From assembly GCF_013426735.1 (NCBI RefSeq), contig NZ_AP023272.1, positions 2,896,501 through 2,960,500 on the forward strand: a DNA stretch of 64,000 nt, written 5' to 3'. Positions 26,572 through 35,451 of this stretch are shown here, piece after piece; positions within the stretch are counted from its first letter, which is position 1, and each line of letters begins with the position of its first letter. The notes under the pieces are model-generated. The model saw nothing but the letters and a program-made list of their open reading frames with translations, did no database searches and was not told where the DNA came from. This DNA is from Agrobacterium vitis. Lineage in GTDB: Bacteria > Pseudomonadota > Alphaproteobacteria > Rhizobiales > Rhizobiaceae. The translations under genes were made by a program, and so were the position numbers.

Positions 26572-27831
26572 GCCTTCGAAGCGGCGCAGCACCAGCGATG
26601 CATTGGTGCCACCGAACCCGAAGGAATTCGACAACGCCACACGCACATCGCGCTTACGAGCCTTATGCGGCACCAGGTCGATGGCACTGTCCACATCCGG
26701 CGTATCGAGATTCAGCGTCGGTGGAACGATGCCGTCCCGAATGGTAAGCGCCGAGAAGATCGCTTCGACGGCACCGGCTGCCCCCAGAAGATGCCCGATC
26801 GCCGATTTGGTCGAGGACATCGAAATCTTCGAGGCGGACGCACCGACCAGCCGCTCGACAGCGCCAAGCTCGATCGTATCGGCCATGGTCGATGTGCCAT
26901 GGGCATTGATATAGTCGATATCGGCAGCCGTCATCCCAGCGCGCTTCAGTGCCATGGTCATGCATCGAAATGCGCCATCGCCATCTTCCGCAGGTGCCGT
27001 GATATGGAATGCATCGCCGGACAGGCCATAGCCCACCACTTCGGCATAGATCTTGGCACCACGCGCCTTGGCATGTTCCAACTCCTCAAGCACCACGATC
27101 CCGGCGCCCTCGCCCATCACGAAACCGTCGCGGTCTCTGTCATAGGGGCGCGAGGCCTTTTGCGGATCGTCGTTATGCTGGGTGGACAGGGCCTTGCAGG
27201 CGGCAAAACCGGCCAGCGAAATCCGGCTGATCGGCGATTCAGCACCACCGGCCACCATCACGTCGGCATCGCCAAAGGCGATGAACCGGCTGGCATCTCC
27301 GATGGCATGGGCACCCGTCGAACAGGCGGTGACCACCGAATGGTTTGGACCGCGCAGCTTGTGGCGGATGGAAACATGACCGGAGGCCAAGTTGATCAGA
27401 CGGCCAGGAATGAAGAAGGGGGAAATGCGACGCGGACCTTTGTCGCGCAGCGTATAGCCGGCTTCGACAATGCCTTCGATGCCACCAATACCCGAACCGA
27501 TCAGCACGCCGGTAGCAATCTGATCCTCGTCGGTCTGGGGTTTCCAGTCAGCATCGGCCAATGCCATTTCAGCAGCGGCCATCGCATAAACGATAAACGG
27601 ATCGACCTTGCGCTGTTCCTTGGGCTCCATCCAGTCATCGGCATTGAAGGTGCCGTCTGTACCGTCGCCAAAGGGAAGGCGGCACGCGATCTTGGCCGGA
27701 AGATCCTCGACCTCGAATTCGGTTACCTTGCGGGCAGCGTTCTGGCCGGCAAGAAGCCGCGTCCAGGTGACGTCCGTACCGCAGCCAAGAGGAGATACCA
27801 TGCCGGTACCGGTGATAACGACACGTCTCAT
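26569..27831 (-). CDS. fabF: Beta-ketoacyl-ACP synthase II
   Basis: 420 residues. Elongating condensing enzyme of type II fatty acid synthesis. Catalytic Cys170 in VTACSTGAHAI, His311 in NAHGTST, Lys342 and His347 in STKSAIGHLLG form the KAS I/II active site. The frame extends upstream to 27912, but MRRVVITGTG at 27831 is the family start. Upstream neighbour acpP and fabG, fabD show a fatty-acid block. The stop codon lies in a RIME-like repeat. Confidence 0.95.
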   Translation of the reverse strand: MRRVVITGTGMVSPLGCGTDVTWTRLLAGQNAARKVTEFEVEDLPAKIACRLPFGDGTDGTFNADDWMEPKEQRKVDPFIVYAMAAAEMALADADWKPQTDEDQIATGVLIGSGIGGIEGIVEAGYTLRDKGPRRISPFFIPGRLINLASGHVSIRHKLRGPNHSVVTACSTGAHAIGDASRFIAFGDADVMVAGGAESPISRISLAGFAACKALSTQHNDDPQKASRPYDRDRDGFVMGEGAGIVVLEELEHAKARGAKIYAEVVGYGLSGDAFHITAPAEDGDGAFRCMTMALKRAGMTAADIDYINAHGTSTMADTIELGAVERLVGASASKISMSSTKSAIGHLLGAAGAVEAIFSALTIRDGIVPPTLNLDTPDVDSAIDLVPHKARKRDVRVALSNSFGFGGTNASLVLRRFEG

Positions 27832-28074
27832 TCGCCCGTTCACCCCACTCAAACAATCAAATGCTAACGCATGCCCCCTCAATCCGCCTCGATTGAAGGT
27901 GAAAACATGCAACGGATTAGAGATTTCCAGCCCGATTGCCCGTCATCCAGGATGCGGTACGACTGTGAAACCTGAAAACAACGTCAAAACAAACAGAACC
28001 GCAGGTGCATGATTTGCTTGCAGGTCCTTTGAAGGGGGCGGACAGGCGCCCGCCCCTCTCAGGAAGATCAAGGA

Positions 28075-28311
28075 TCAAGCCTGAGCCTTTTCGATGAACT
28101 TGACAGCGTCGCCAACCGTGAGGATGGAGTCAGCTGCATCGTCGGGGATCTCGACGCCGAATTCTTCTTCGAACGCCATGACCAGTTCGACCGTGTCGAG
28201 CGAGTCTGCACCGAGATCGTCGATGAAGCTTGCGCCTTCTACGACCTTGTCGGCTTCAACGCCCAGATGGTCAATAACAATTTTCTTTACGCGTTCTGCG
28301 ATATCGCTCAT
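28075..28311 (-). CDS. acpP: Acyl carrier protein
   Basis: 78 residues, acidic. The phosphopantetheine attachment serine is Ser37 in [10 protein letters not shown]. The helix-rich fold and the ending KFIEKAQA are typical. It carries acyl chains for the adjacent FabD, FabG and FabF enzymes. The longer frame to 28425 is not family-like. Upstream 295 bases hold its promoter. Confidence 0.97.
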
Positions 28312-28606
28312 GTCGGTTTCCTCGACCTCTAATATAAAAGGGAATGCCGTGATGACGTTCCCACCCTGTTTTGCGCCCGCGGGTCCGAAGACGTCGCCGG
28401 CATTTGCGTTGAACCCGCTCTGCACACGTTCGTTCCGTGCTCACGGTCAGGCGCAAGACCTTCCATTTCGTGGCCATTTTCTGGCCATTTCCGGGACGAC
28501 TGCTCACAGTCCCCGCCCGATTAACATGGTTTAAGTCTGCCGGAAAGCCCGAAAATCGATGCCCTCTGGTTGTTCCCAGACCAATTAACCGGGTTTTGGC
28601 TTGTCT

Positions 28607-29344
28607 TCAGATCATTGCCATGCCACCATTCACATGCAGTGTCTGGCCGGTGACATAGCTCGCTTCCGAAGAGGCCAGGTAGAGAACGGCAGACGCAATC
28701 TCGGCTCCCGTTCCCATGCGTTTCATGGGGATTGCCCCCATAATGGTGTCTTTCTGCTTATCGTTCAGCTTGCCAGTCATGGCACTTTCGATAAAGCCCG
28801 GCGCAATACAGTTGACCGTGACGTTGCGCGCGGCAATTTCCTGGGCCAGCGACTTGGAAAAGCCGATCATGCCAGCCTTGGAGGCACAGTAATTGGCCTG
28901 GCCGGGATTGCCGGTCACGCCGACAATCGAGGTGATGTTGATGATCCGGCCATAGCGGCGGCGCATCATCGGATGGGTAAGCTCGCGCGTCAGGCGGAAT
29001 GTCGAGGTCAGATTGACCTCCAGCACGCTGTCCCAATCGGCATCCGACATACGCACGAACAAGCCGTCCTTGGTGATACCGGCATTGTTGACGAGAATAT
29101 CGACGCCTTCCAGTTCTGCTTCGGCCTTTTCGCCCAGCGCCTTCACTTCATCGCGGTCGGCGAGATTGGCGGGAAAAATCTTCACACGCTCGCCGAGATC
29201 GGCGGCCAGCGCCTCCAGCTTTTCGACGCGGGTGCCATGCAGACCGACGATTGCGCCTTGCGCATGCAGCATGCGGGCGATTTCCTCGCCAATGCCGCCG
29301 GTTGCGCCGGTTACCAGGGCCTTGCGGCCGGTCAAATCGAACAT
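28607..29344 (-). CDS. fabG: 3-oxoacyl-ACP reductase
   Basis: 245 residues, NADPH-dependent SDR. TGATGGIG nucleotide motif (12-19), NNAG at 86-89, catalytic Ser139, Tyr152 and Lys156 in the NYCASK segment, GFIESAMTGKL loop. Reduces 3-oxoacyl-ACP in the elongation cycle. Start MFDLTGRK at 29344 after an 81-base extension that does not fit the family. Lies between fabD and acpP. Confidence 0.95.
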   Translation of the reverse strand: MFDLTGRKALVTGATGGIGEEIARMLHAQGAIVGLHGTRVEKLEALAADLGERVKIFPANLADRDEVKALGEKAEAELEGVDILVNNAGITKDGLFVRMSDADWDSVLEVNLTSTFRLTRELTHPMMRRRYGRIINITSIVGVTGNPGQANYCASKAGMIGFSKSLAQEIAARNVTVNCIAPGFIESAMTGKLNDKQKDTIMGAIPMKRMGTGAEIASAVLYLASSEASYVTGQTLHVNGGMAMI

Positions 29345-29475
29345 GTTCAATCCTTGTTGCTTGAAACCCGGTTCCGCCCTGCGAAACGCCAGCCTCATGT
29401 TAGAAACTTCTGCATTGTGCATTCATAAGCGACCGGCATAAGCTACCAGCCCCGGCAGGCCGCAAACCAGATGGC

Positions 29476-30420
29476 TTAAGACATCAACGCGGTCAGGGCC
29501 GCTTCGATATCAGCTGGTGAACCGACCGCTGTGCCGGTGATATTCTTGTCGATGCGACGCACCAGGCCGCTCAGTACCTTGCCCGCGCCAATCTCATAGA
29601 GAACCGAGACGGCATTGTGGCTGAACCACTCCACCGTTTCACGCCAGCGCACCTGTCCCGTCACCTGCTCCACCAACAAGCGGCGGATCTCGTTCGGGTC
29701 GCTTACCGGAACGGCGACGACATTGGCGATCAACGGCACGACAGGCGCCTTGATCTCGACCGTCGCCAAAGCCTGGGCCATGGCATCGGCTGCCGGCCCC
29801 ATCAGCGTCGAATGGAATGGCGCCGAGACTGGCAGCATGATGGCGCGCTTGGCGCCTTTTTCCGTCGCAAGCACTGATGCCTTTTCCACAGCAGCCTTCG
29901 CGCCGGAAATCACCAGCTGGCCGCCGCCATTGTCATTGGCAATCTGCACCGGGCCGTCGCTGCTGGCCGCCTTGCAGACCTTTTCGACGTCGCCGTGTTC
30001 AAGACCCAGGATTGCCGCCATGGCTCCGGCACCAACAGGAACTGCGGCCTGCATGGCATTGCCACGAATGCGCAACAGGCGAGCGGTATCGGCAAGGCTG
30101 AAGGTGCCGGCGGCACAGAGCGCCGAATATTCGCCGAGCGAGTGGCCCGCGACATAGGACACTTTGCGCGCCAGCGAAAAACCACGCGCTTCCATGACCC
30201 GCAGCACCGCAATGGACACAGCCATCAGCGCCGGCTGGGCATTGGCCGTCAAGGTCAGATCCTCAGCGGACCCGTTCCACATCACGTCCGACAGTTTCTG
30301 GCCGAGTGCATCGTCCACTTCGTCAAAAACCGTGCGGGCTTCCGGAAAAGCCTCAGCCAGATCCTTGCCCATTCCGACGACCTGGCTGCCCTGGCCCGGA
30401 AATGTAAATGCGACACCCAT
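29476..30420 (-). CDS. fabD: Malonyl-CoA-ACP transacylase
   Basis: 314 residues. Nucleophile Ser94 in GHSLGEYSA, Q at GQGSQ near the N-terminus, and the acceptor His in PVSAPFHSTLM. Charges ACP with malonate. The ATG at 30420 has AGGGAG six bases upstream. It is the promoter-proximal gene of the minus-strand fabD-fabG-acpP-fabF series, divergent from the aldo/keto reductase. Confidence 0.95.
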   Translation of the reverse strand: MGVAFTFPGQGSQVVGMGKDLAEAFPEARTVFDEVDDALGQKLSDVMWNGSAEDLTLTANAQPALMAVSIAVLRVMEARGFSLARKVSYVAGHSLGEYSALCAAGTFSLADTARLLRIRGNAMQAAVPVGAGAMAAILGLEHGDVEKVCKAASSDGPVQIANDNGGGQLVISGAKAAVEKASVLATEKGAKRAIMLPVSAPFHSTLMGPAADAMAQALATVEIKAPVVPLIANVVAVPVSDPNEIRRLLVEQVTGQVRWRETVEWFSHNAVSVLYEIGAGKVLSGLVRRIDKNITGTAVGSPADIEAALTALMS

Positions 30421-30627
30421 GCGGTACTCCCTGCTAATTTCCTTCTCCAATTCACAAACTATCCTGGAGAGTCAACCCTTCGAGGCTGTATCGACGCCTC
30501 AACCCCGGTGAAGTCACAGGCTTTGGAGGTGCATTGGCGGGTCTTGCGGATCGGAAAATTCCCTCTACATTCCGCCTCGATCCCTCCCTGCTCGCAAAGA
30601 GCTTTTTCAAAACCGAGACCATAGACC

Positions 30628-31671
30628 ATGAAATATAACAGGCTTGGCCGCACGGATATCTCCGTCTCCGCAATCTGCCTCGGCACCATGACCTGGGGAA
30701 GCCAGAACACCAAGGAAGACGCTTTCGCACAAATGGACTATGCCCTTGATAAGGGTGTGAATTTCTTTGACACCGCCGAGCTTTATCCCACCACGCCACT
30801 CTCTGCCGAAACCTATACGGACACCGAGAAATTGATCGGCCTGTGGTTTGAAAAAACCGGAAAACGCAAGGATGTGGTCCTGGCGACCAAGGTTGCAGGG
30901 GCCGGGCGGCCCTATATCCGGGGTGGTGCGCCGATCAATGCCGACACGATCCGTGAGGCGGTCGATGCCAGCCTGATGCGGCTGAAAACCGATTATATCG
31001 ACCTCTATCAAATTCATTGGCCTAATCGGGGTCATTATCATTTCCGTGGTGTCTGGGGCTATGATCCATCCAACCAGAACCGCGCCCAGGTGCTGGCCGA
31101 AATCACCGAAAAGCTTGAGGCGCTCCAGGATTGCGTCACCGCTGGCAAGATCCGCGCCATCGGCCTGTCGAACGAAACCACCTGGGGGACGCAGAAATTT
31201 CTATCGATTGCCGAAGAAAAAGGCCTTCCTCGCGTCGCCAGCGTGCAGAACGAATATAACCTGCTTTACCGTCCGCACGATCTCGACATGGCGGAACTGT
31301 CCCATCATGAACAGGTCGGGCTGCTGTCCTATTCGCCGCTGGCAGGTGGTATCCTGAGCGGCAAATACCTGGATGGTGCAAAGCCCGCCGGATCACGCGG
31401 CTCAATCAACGGCGATATCGGTGGCCGTCTGACACCCCATCAGGAACCCGCCACCCGCGCCTATCTGGAACTGGCGAAGCAGCATGGTCTCGACCCGTCG
31501 CAAATGGCGCTGGCCTTCTGCCTGACACGTCCCTTCATGGCCTCGGTTATTATTGGCGCGACCAGCATGGAGCAGCTGAAAACCAATATCGGCGCTGCGG
31601 ACGTCACCCTGTCCGATGAGGTGATGAAGGGTATTGGCGCGATTTATCGGCAGTATCCCATGCCGATCTGA
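30628..31671 (+). CDS. NADP(H)-dependent aldo/keto reductase (Tas-like)
   Basis: 347 residues, TIM-barrel AKR. Catalytic residues: Asp and Tyr in the NFFDTAELYP segment, Lys in ATKVAG, His in LYQIHWPNR; cofactor segments GLSNET and SYSPLAGG. The MKYNRLGRTDISVSAICLGTM start and overall length match the Tas subgroup. Physiological substrate unknown. Divergent from fabD, followed by an intrinsic terminator. Confidence 0.88.
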   Translation: MKYNRLGRTDISVSAICLGTMTWGSQNTKEDAFAQMDYALDKGVNFFDTAELYPTTPLSAETYTDTEKLIGLWFEKTGKRKDVVLATKVAGAGRPYIRGGAPINADTIREAVDASLMRLKTDYIDLYQIHWPNRGHYHFRGVWGYDPSNQNRAQVLAEITEKLEALQDCVTAGKIRAIGLSNETTWGTQKFLSIAEEKGLPRVASVQNEYNLLYRPHDLDMAELSHHEQVGLLSYSPLAGGILSGKYLDGAKPAGSRGSINGDIGGRLTPHQEPATRAYLELAKQHGLDPSQMALAFCLTRPFMASVIIGATSMEQLKTNIGAADVTLSDEVMKGIGAIYRQYPMPI

Positions 31672-31705
31672 CCGTTTTTTGGCGAGCAAAGCCAAGAATA
31701 ACCAT

Positions 31706-31734
31706 AGGGGTGGGAGATATCCCGCCCCTTTTTT
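31706..31734 (+). terminator. Intrinsic terminator after the aldo/keto reductase
   Basis: AGGGGTGGGA (31706-31715) pairs with TCCCGCCCCT (31720-31729) with one mismatch and a four-base loop, followed by a run of T. Confidence 0.85.
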
Positions 31735-31839
31735 CGTTAACCGTTTGCTCACCGCATTTGCAGGCAGGAGTGGCTTTACGTATCTTTATATATAAGTGTG
31801 CTCTTATCTTGTGGCTCGCACCGGGCACGGAAAGCGCAA

Positions 31840-32745
31840 ATGAGCACGATCAACAGTTTCTACCGCGACCCCAATGCCGTGGCCTATGCAAGCCAGCTGT
31901 TTTCCGGCAGCAGCCCGGCCAAACCCACAACAACGACAAACACCGGCCATAGCCCATCGGATCGTGGGACAGTTTCCGACAGCGCCGGGCAAAGGGCATT
32001 GGCCCGCATCATCGAAATTCTCAGCCTTGGCGATGGCGGCAGCGCCGACCAGGCTGATGTCAGCGAAAGCCTTGGCTATATTACAAGTGTCAGCGGCACG
32101 GACGGTAATGACAGCCTGACCTTTACCGGTCGCGGCGTTTATCAGGTCGAGACCGGCAATGGCGATGACAGCCTGGTGGCCAAAAGCGCCGCCATGGCGG
32201 GTATCTCACTTGGCGACGGCAAGGACAGCCTGAAGGCCAGTGCCACCCTGCTCTCGGAGATCGACGGCGGAGCCGGTGATGACGATATCCAGTTAACCGG
32301 ATCGCTGATCATGACGGTAACGGGCGGCGACGGGAACGACACGATCAAAGCCTCCGGCGACACGCTTGCCAATATCGATGGCGGTGCTGGCGACGATATA
32401 ATGTATCTCGAAGGCAGCCGATTTTTCGCCTCCGGCGGCACCGGCAATGATAAGGTGACCATCCACCAAAAACCCGGCAGCAATAGCGTGGCCGAATATG
32501 CCTTTGCCGCTGGCGACGGTCAGGACACCATCACCACGGATGGGCCACTCTCCCTGCAACTGGGTGGATTTCAGCAGGGCGATATCACTGTCACCGCCAG
32601 CACCAATAGCCTGATCCTGACCTTTGCAGGATCGTCCGACAAGATGACCGTGACCTTTGACGGCGCGGCGGCTAAAGGCTCAACCCCGAGCTTTGCATTT
32701 GCCAATCAGGATGGCTACCTGACCCTCCAGATCAAACCGGCCTGA
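31840..32745 (+). CDS. RTX-like repeat protein, probable secreted calcium-binding protein
   Basis: 301 residues. Degenerate RTX nonapeptide-like units are spaced through residues about 95-225: GTDGNDSL, GNGDDSL, GDGKDSL, GGAGDDDI, GGDGNDTI, GGAGDDIM, GGTGNDKV, GDGQDTI. No classical signal peptide; RTX proteins usually leave by type I secretion through a C-terminal signal, but no transporter genes are near. N-terminus (to about 80) is Ser/Thr-rich and unlike known domains. Function unknown. Start ATG at 31840. The next gene is an exported-type metalloprotease, a link worth noting but unproven. Confidence 0.7.
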   Translation: MSTINSFYRDPNAVAYASQLFSGSSPAKPTTTTNTGHSPSDRGTVSDSAGQRALARIIEILSLGDGGSADQADVSESLGYITSVSGTDGNDSLTFTGRGVYQVETGNGDDSLVAKSAAMAGISLGDGKDSLKASATLLSEIDGGAGDDDIQLTGSLIMTVTGGDGNDTIKASGDTLANIDGGAGDDIMYLEGSRFFASGGTGNDKVTIHQKPGSNSVAEYAFAAGDGQDTITTDGPLSLQLGGFQQGDITVTASTNSLILTFAGSSDKMTVTFDGAAAKGSTPSFAFANQDGYLTLQIKPA

Positions 32746-32900
32746 TCGCTCTTTCAAAAACCGCGTGATGTCCTTGGCGTGCCCGCGACTTTGTCTGGCA
32801 CGGCATGGAACCTGCTGGCATCTTGATCGTTTTCCCGAATAAATTTTAACGACACTTTATACTCCCCTCGGTGGAAATCTGATCAATCATGGAGGTTACC

Positions 32901-33944
32901 ATGTGCCGCTATTGCCAAATCATTCCCGAAAAAGTGCTGATTGCCCTGTCGCATGACCAGGATTTTCCAGCCGCCGTCCGCGAGCGGTTACAGGAAACCA
33001 TGCATCACGACCATCAACTGCGCCAGTTTCGAGACAGCGCCAGGCAACTGACTATTGCCAAGCGGCCTTTCCGGGCATTTTCCGTTATCGTGGCCCAAGC
33101 GCCTGATATCCCGGTCTATACCTGCAATAACGGCATGACCCTTCCCGGCGTGCAGATCGTCAATCCCGGCTCTTCAACGGATGCCCAGGTGAAAACCACA
33201 TTCGACACCACAACCGGGGTGGAGCAATTTTATAGCAGCGTTTTAAAGCGCAACTCCATCGACGGCAATGGCATGACCATCCTGTCTTCGGTGCATTATG
33301 GCAGGGATTACAACAACGCCTTCTGGAACGGCTCACAAATGGCCTATGGCGATGGCGACGGGGAGATTTTCACCCCCTTTTGTGAAAGCGCCGATGTGGT
33401 CGGCCATGAACTGACCCATGGCATCACCCAATATACCCTGGGCCTCGACTATGAAAACCAACCGGGCGGGCTGAATGAAAGCCTCTCGGATGTGTTCGGC
33501 AGCATGTTCAAGCAATGGACGAAAGATCAGAATGCCGATGAGGCCGACTGGCTGATCGGCAATGACATTCTCGGCCCGACGGCCCGGCAGAAATATACTT
33601 GCTTGCGCGACATGGCCAATCCTGAAGCATCCCATTGCATGGCCGAGCAGATCAGCCATTTCAGCGATTATCGCGATGGCATGGACCCACATGAGAGCAG
33701 CGGCATCGCCAACCGCGCCTTTTATCTGACCGCCACCCGCATCGGCGGCAAAAGCTGGGACAAGGCCGGACAAATATGGTATGATGCACTCACAAAGAAT
33801 GGTAGCAACCCGGACATGACCATGGCGGAATTTGCCGATGCGACCCGGGCCGGAGCTGCCAGGCTTTATCCAGGAGATGGATCGCTCGCAGAGGTGCTCA
33901 ATACCGCCTGGAGCGAAGTGGGTTTGCAAAGTGCTTCGGTCTGA
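32901..33944 (+). CDS. Protealysin-like M4 metallopeptidase
   Basis: 347 residues. Thermolysin-family core: zinc motif HELTH (His169, Glu170, His173), third ligand Glu193 in GGLNESLSDVFG, and late catalytic His in MDPHESSGIANRAFY. It lacks a classical signal peptide and the long FTP/PepSY propeptide of thermolysin; instead a short N-terminus (about 1-65; IIPEKVLIAL) resembles the short protealysin propeptide. CxxC at residues 2-5. The ATG at 32901 has GGAGG with five-base spacing, better than the ATG at 32889. The next gene encodes a likely emfourin inhibitor. Confidence 0.85.
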   Translation: MCRYCQIIPEKVLIALSHDQDFPAAVRERLQETMHHDHQLRQFRDSARQLTIAKRPFRAFSVIVAQAPDIPVYTCNNGMTLPGVQIVNPGSSTDAQVKTTFDTTTGVEQFYSSVLKRNSIDGNGMTILSSVHYGRDYNNAFWNGSQMAYGDGDGEIFTPFCESADVVGHELTHGITQYTLGLDYENQPGGLNESLSDVFGSMFKQWTKDQNADEADWLIGNDILGPTARQKYTCLRDMANPEASHCMAEQISHFSDYRDGMDPHESSGIANRAFYLTATRIGGKSWDKAGQIWYDALTKNGSNPDMTMAEFADATRAGAARLYPGDGSLAEVLNTAWSEVGLQSASV

Positions 33945-33998
33945 TGCGTTTGCCAGGATCACGGCGGCATCGATCAGGGCCGTAAAGGTCAAGAACGT

Positions 33999-34283
33999 AT
34001 GGATGAACTCATTCTTGAAAAAATGGGCGGCTTTGCTGGCTTCGGCGGAGCAAGATCGGCATTGCGCAGCGATGGGGTCTGCGCCGTCGAAAAACTGAGC
34101 GCGGCCGAAAAACAGCTGATCGAAGAGTTTTTCCGGCATTCGGTGCCTCAAACAGCAGCCGTAGCGGATGGATTTCGCTACCGCATCGTCTGGCCGTCGC
34201 GTTTCGGCGACCAGTCCGTGGACGTGCCTGAAAGTCTGGTGCCGGATGAAATCAAGGCCGCCGTCAAGGATCGGCTTAGGTAA
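33999..34283 (+). CDS. Emfourin-like protealysin inhibitor
   Basis: 94 residues, soluble. The N-terminal GGFAGFGG motif and the small alpha/beta layout match emfourin (M4in), the proteinaceous inhibitor encoded next to protealysin genes in several bacteria; this is recalled family knowledge, not a search result. It starts 55 bases after the M4 stop, with AAAGG ten bases before the ATG, so the two are likely co-transcribed. The expected role is to block the M4 enzyme inside the cell or control its activity. Confidence 0.65.
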   Translation: MDELILEKMGGFAGFGGARSALRSDGVCAVEKLSAAEKQLIEEFFRHSVPQTAAVADGFRYRIVWPSRFGDQSVDVPESLVPDEIKAAVKDRLR

Positions 34284-34590
34284 GAGCCCCATCTTATAAT
34301 ATTACCTCGGCGCACAACCGTTACGTTTCCCCAGCTTTTTGCTTGCTTTCCGGCTGAAACCAGCTATAAGCCCGCTGTTCGCAACACCCGGTCTTTTGGC
34401 TGGTGGCTGAACGGAGGGCCGGCAGACTTGTTTTGCCGTCAGAAACGAAAAGCGTTTCGGCCTCCCGTGTCTCCGCTCTCGACCGTCTCGTACAACGCTT
34501 TTCTTGCCCCGGGCCTTGCCCGATCAGGAGCAGTCGTTGAGGCTTAGCGCCGATCCGGGTGATGATCACAGCAAGAAAGGCAAAGCTATC
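34284..34590 (+). other. rpsF leader region
   Basis: 307 bases without a gene, between the emfourin gene and rpsF. It has the small hairpin GAAACG-AAAAG-CGTTTC (34442-34458) and Ser-, Arg- and Cys-rich but unsupported frames. A ribosomal-protein leader (S6:S18 autoregulation is known elsewhere) could lie here; no conserved motif could be confirmed by eye. Confidence 0.4.
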
Positions 34591-35043
34591 ATGGCTCTTT
34601 ATGAACATGTATTCCTTGCCCGGCAGGATATGTCCGCACAGCAGGTTGATGCCCTCGTAGAACAGTACAAGGGTGTTATCGAAGCAAATGGCGGCAAAGT
34701 CGGGCGCGTAGAAAACTGGGGCCTGAAGTCCCTGACCTACCGCATCAACAAGAACCGCAAGGCTCACTACGCTCTGATGGACATCGATGCACCGGCTGCT
34801 GCCGTGCACGAAGTCGAGCGTCAGATGCGCATCAACGAAGACGTTCTTCGTTACATGACCATCGCCGTTGAAGCCCACGAAGAAGGCCCGTCTGCCATGA
34901 TGCAGAAGCGCGACCGCGACGACCGTCCGCGCCGCGATGGCGACCGTCCTGATCGTGGCGACCGCGGTGATCGTGGTCCCCGTGAAGGTGGCCGTGAAAG
35001 CTTTGGTGATCGTCCGCGCCGTCCGCGCGAAGATCGCGCATAA
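34591..35043 (+). CDS. rpsF: 30S ribosomal protein S6
   Basis: 150 residues. The S6 ferredoxin-like fold is clear in residues 1-95 ([15 protein letters not shown]... [19 protein letters not shown]). It then adds a low-complexity C-terminal tail of about 45 residues rich in Arg, Asp and Gly (repeating RDGD, RGDRG). Such a charged extension is known in alphaproteobacterial S6. S6 binds S18 on the platform of the 30S subunit; rpsR is the next gene. Confidence 0.96.
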   Translation: MALYEHVFLARQDMSAQQVDALVEQYKGVIEANGGKVGRVENWGLKSLTYRINKNRKAHYALMDIDAPAAAVHEVERQMRINEDVLRYMTIAVEAHEEGPSAMMQKRDRDDRPRRDGDRPDRGDRGDRGPREGGRESFGDRPRRPREDRA

Positions 35044-35055
35044 GGAGATTTGACT

Positions 35056-35304
35056 ATGGCTGAAGTTTCCTCTTCCACGGTTCGTCGTCCGTTCCATCGC
35101 CGTCGCAAGACCTGCCCTTTCTCCGGCGCCAACGCTCCGAAGATCGACTACAAGGACGTACGTCTGTTGCAGCGCTACATTTCCGAGCGCGGCAAGATCG
35201 TTCCTTCGCGGATCACGGCTGTTTCGCAGAAGAAGCAGCGCGAGCTGGCCAAGGCCATCAAGCGCGCCCGCTTCCTCGGCCTGCTGCCTTACGTTGTCGC
35301 TTAA
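35056..35304 (+). CDS. rpsR: 30S ribosomal protein S18
   Basis: 82 residues, strongly basic; signature [37 protein letters not shown]. It pairs with S6. The ATG at 35056 has TAAGGAG with an eight-base spacer, and the SD overlaps the rpsF stop. Co-transcribed with rpsF, the DUF2232 gene and rplI. Confidence 0.96.
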   Translation: MAEVSSSTVRRPFHRRRKTCPFSGANAPKIDYKDVRLLQRYISERGKIVPSRITAVSQKKQRELAKAIKRARFLGLLPYVVA

Positions 35305-35451
35305 TATTAAGCTGACGTGACTTTTGCGGCTCCCGTTTTCGGGGGCCGTCTCCCTTCCGCGATGGGCGTGGATCGGAACGGATAAATCCCATGTTGAGGT
35401 GCAGGCCGCTTGACGGTATCGCCCTCTAACTGCCAGGCGCAGGACAGCGAC

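Noticed and set aside
26665..27867. 400-residue plus-strand frame opposite fabF
   Set aside because: Mirror of the FabF coding frame; no start signal or domain.
34284..34590. S6:S18-type ribosomal leader motif upstream of rpsF
   Set aside because: The location fits, but the conserved motif could not be recognised by eye; a covariance-model search would be needed.
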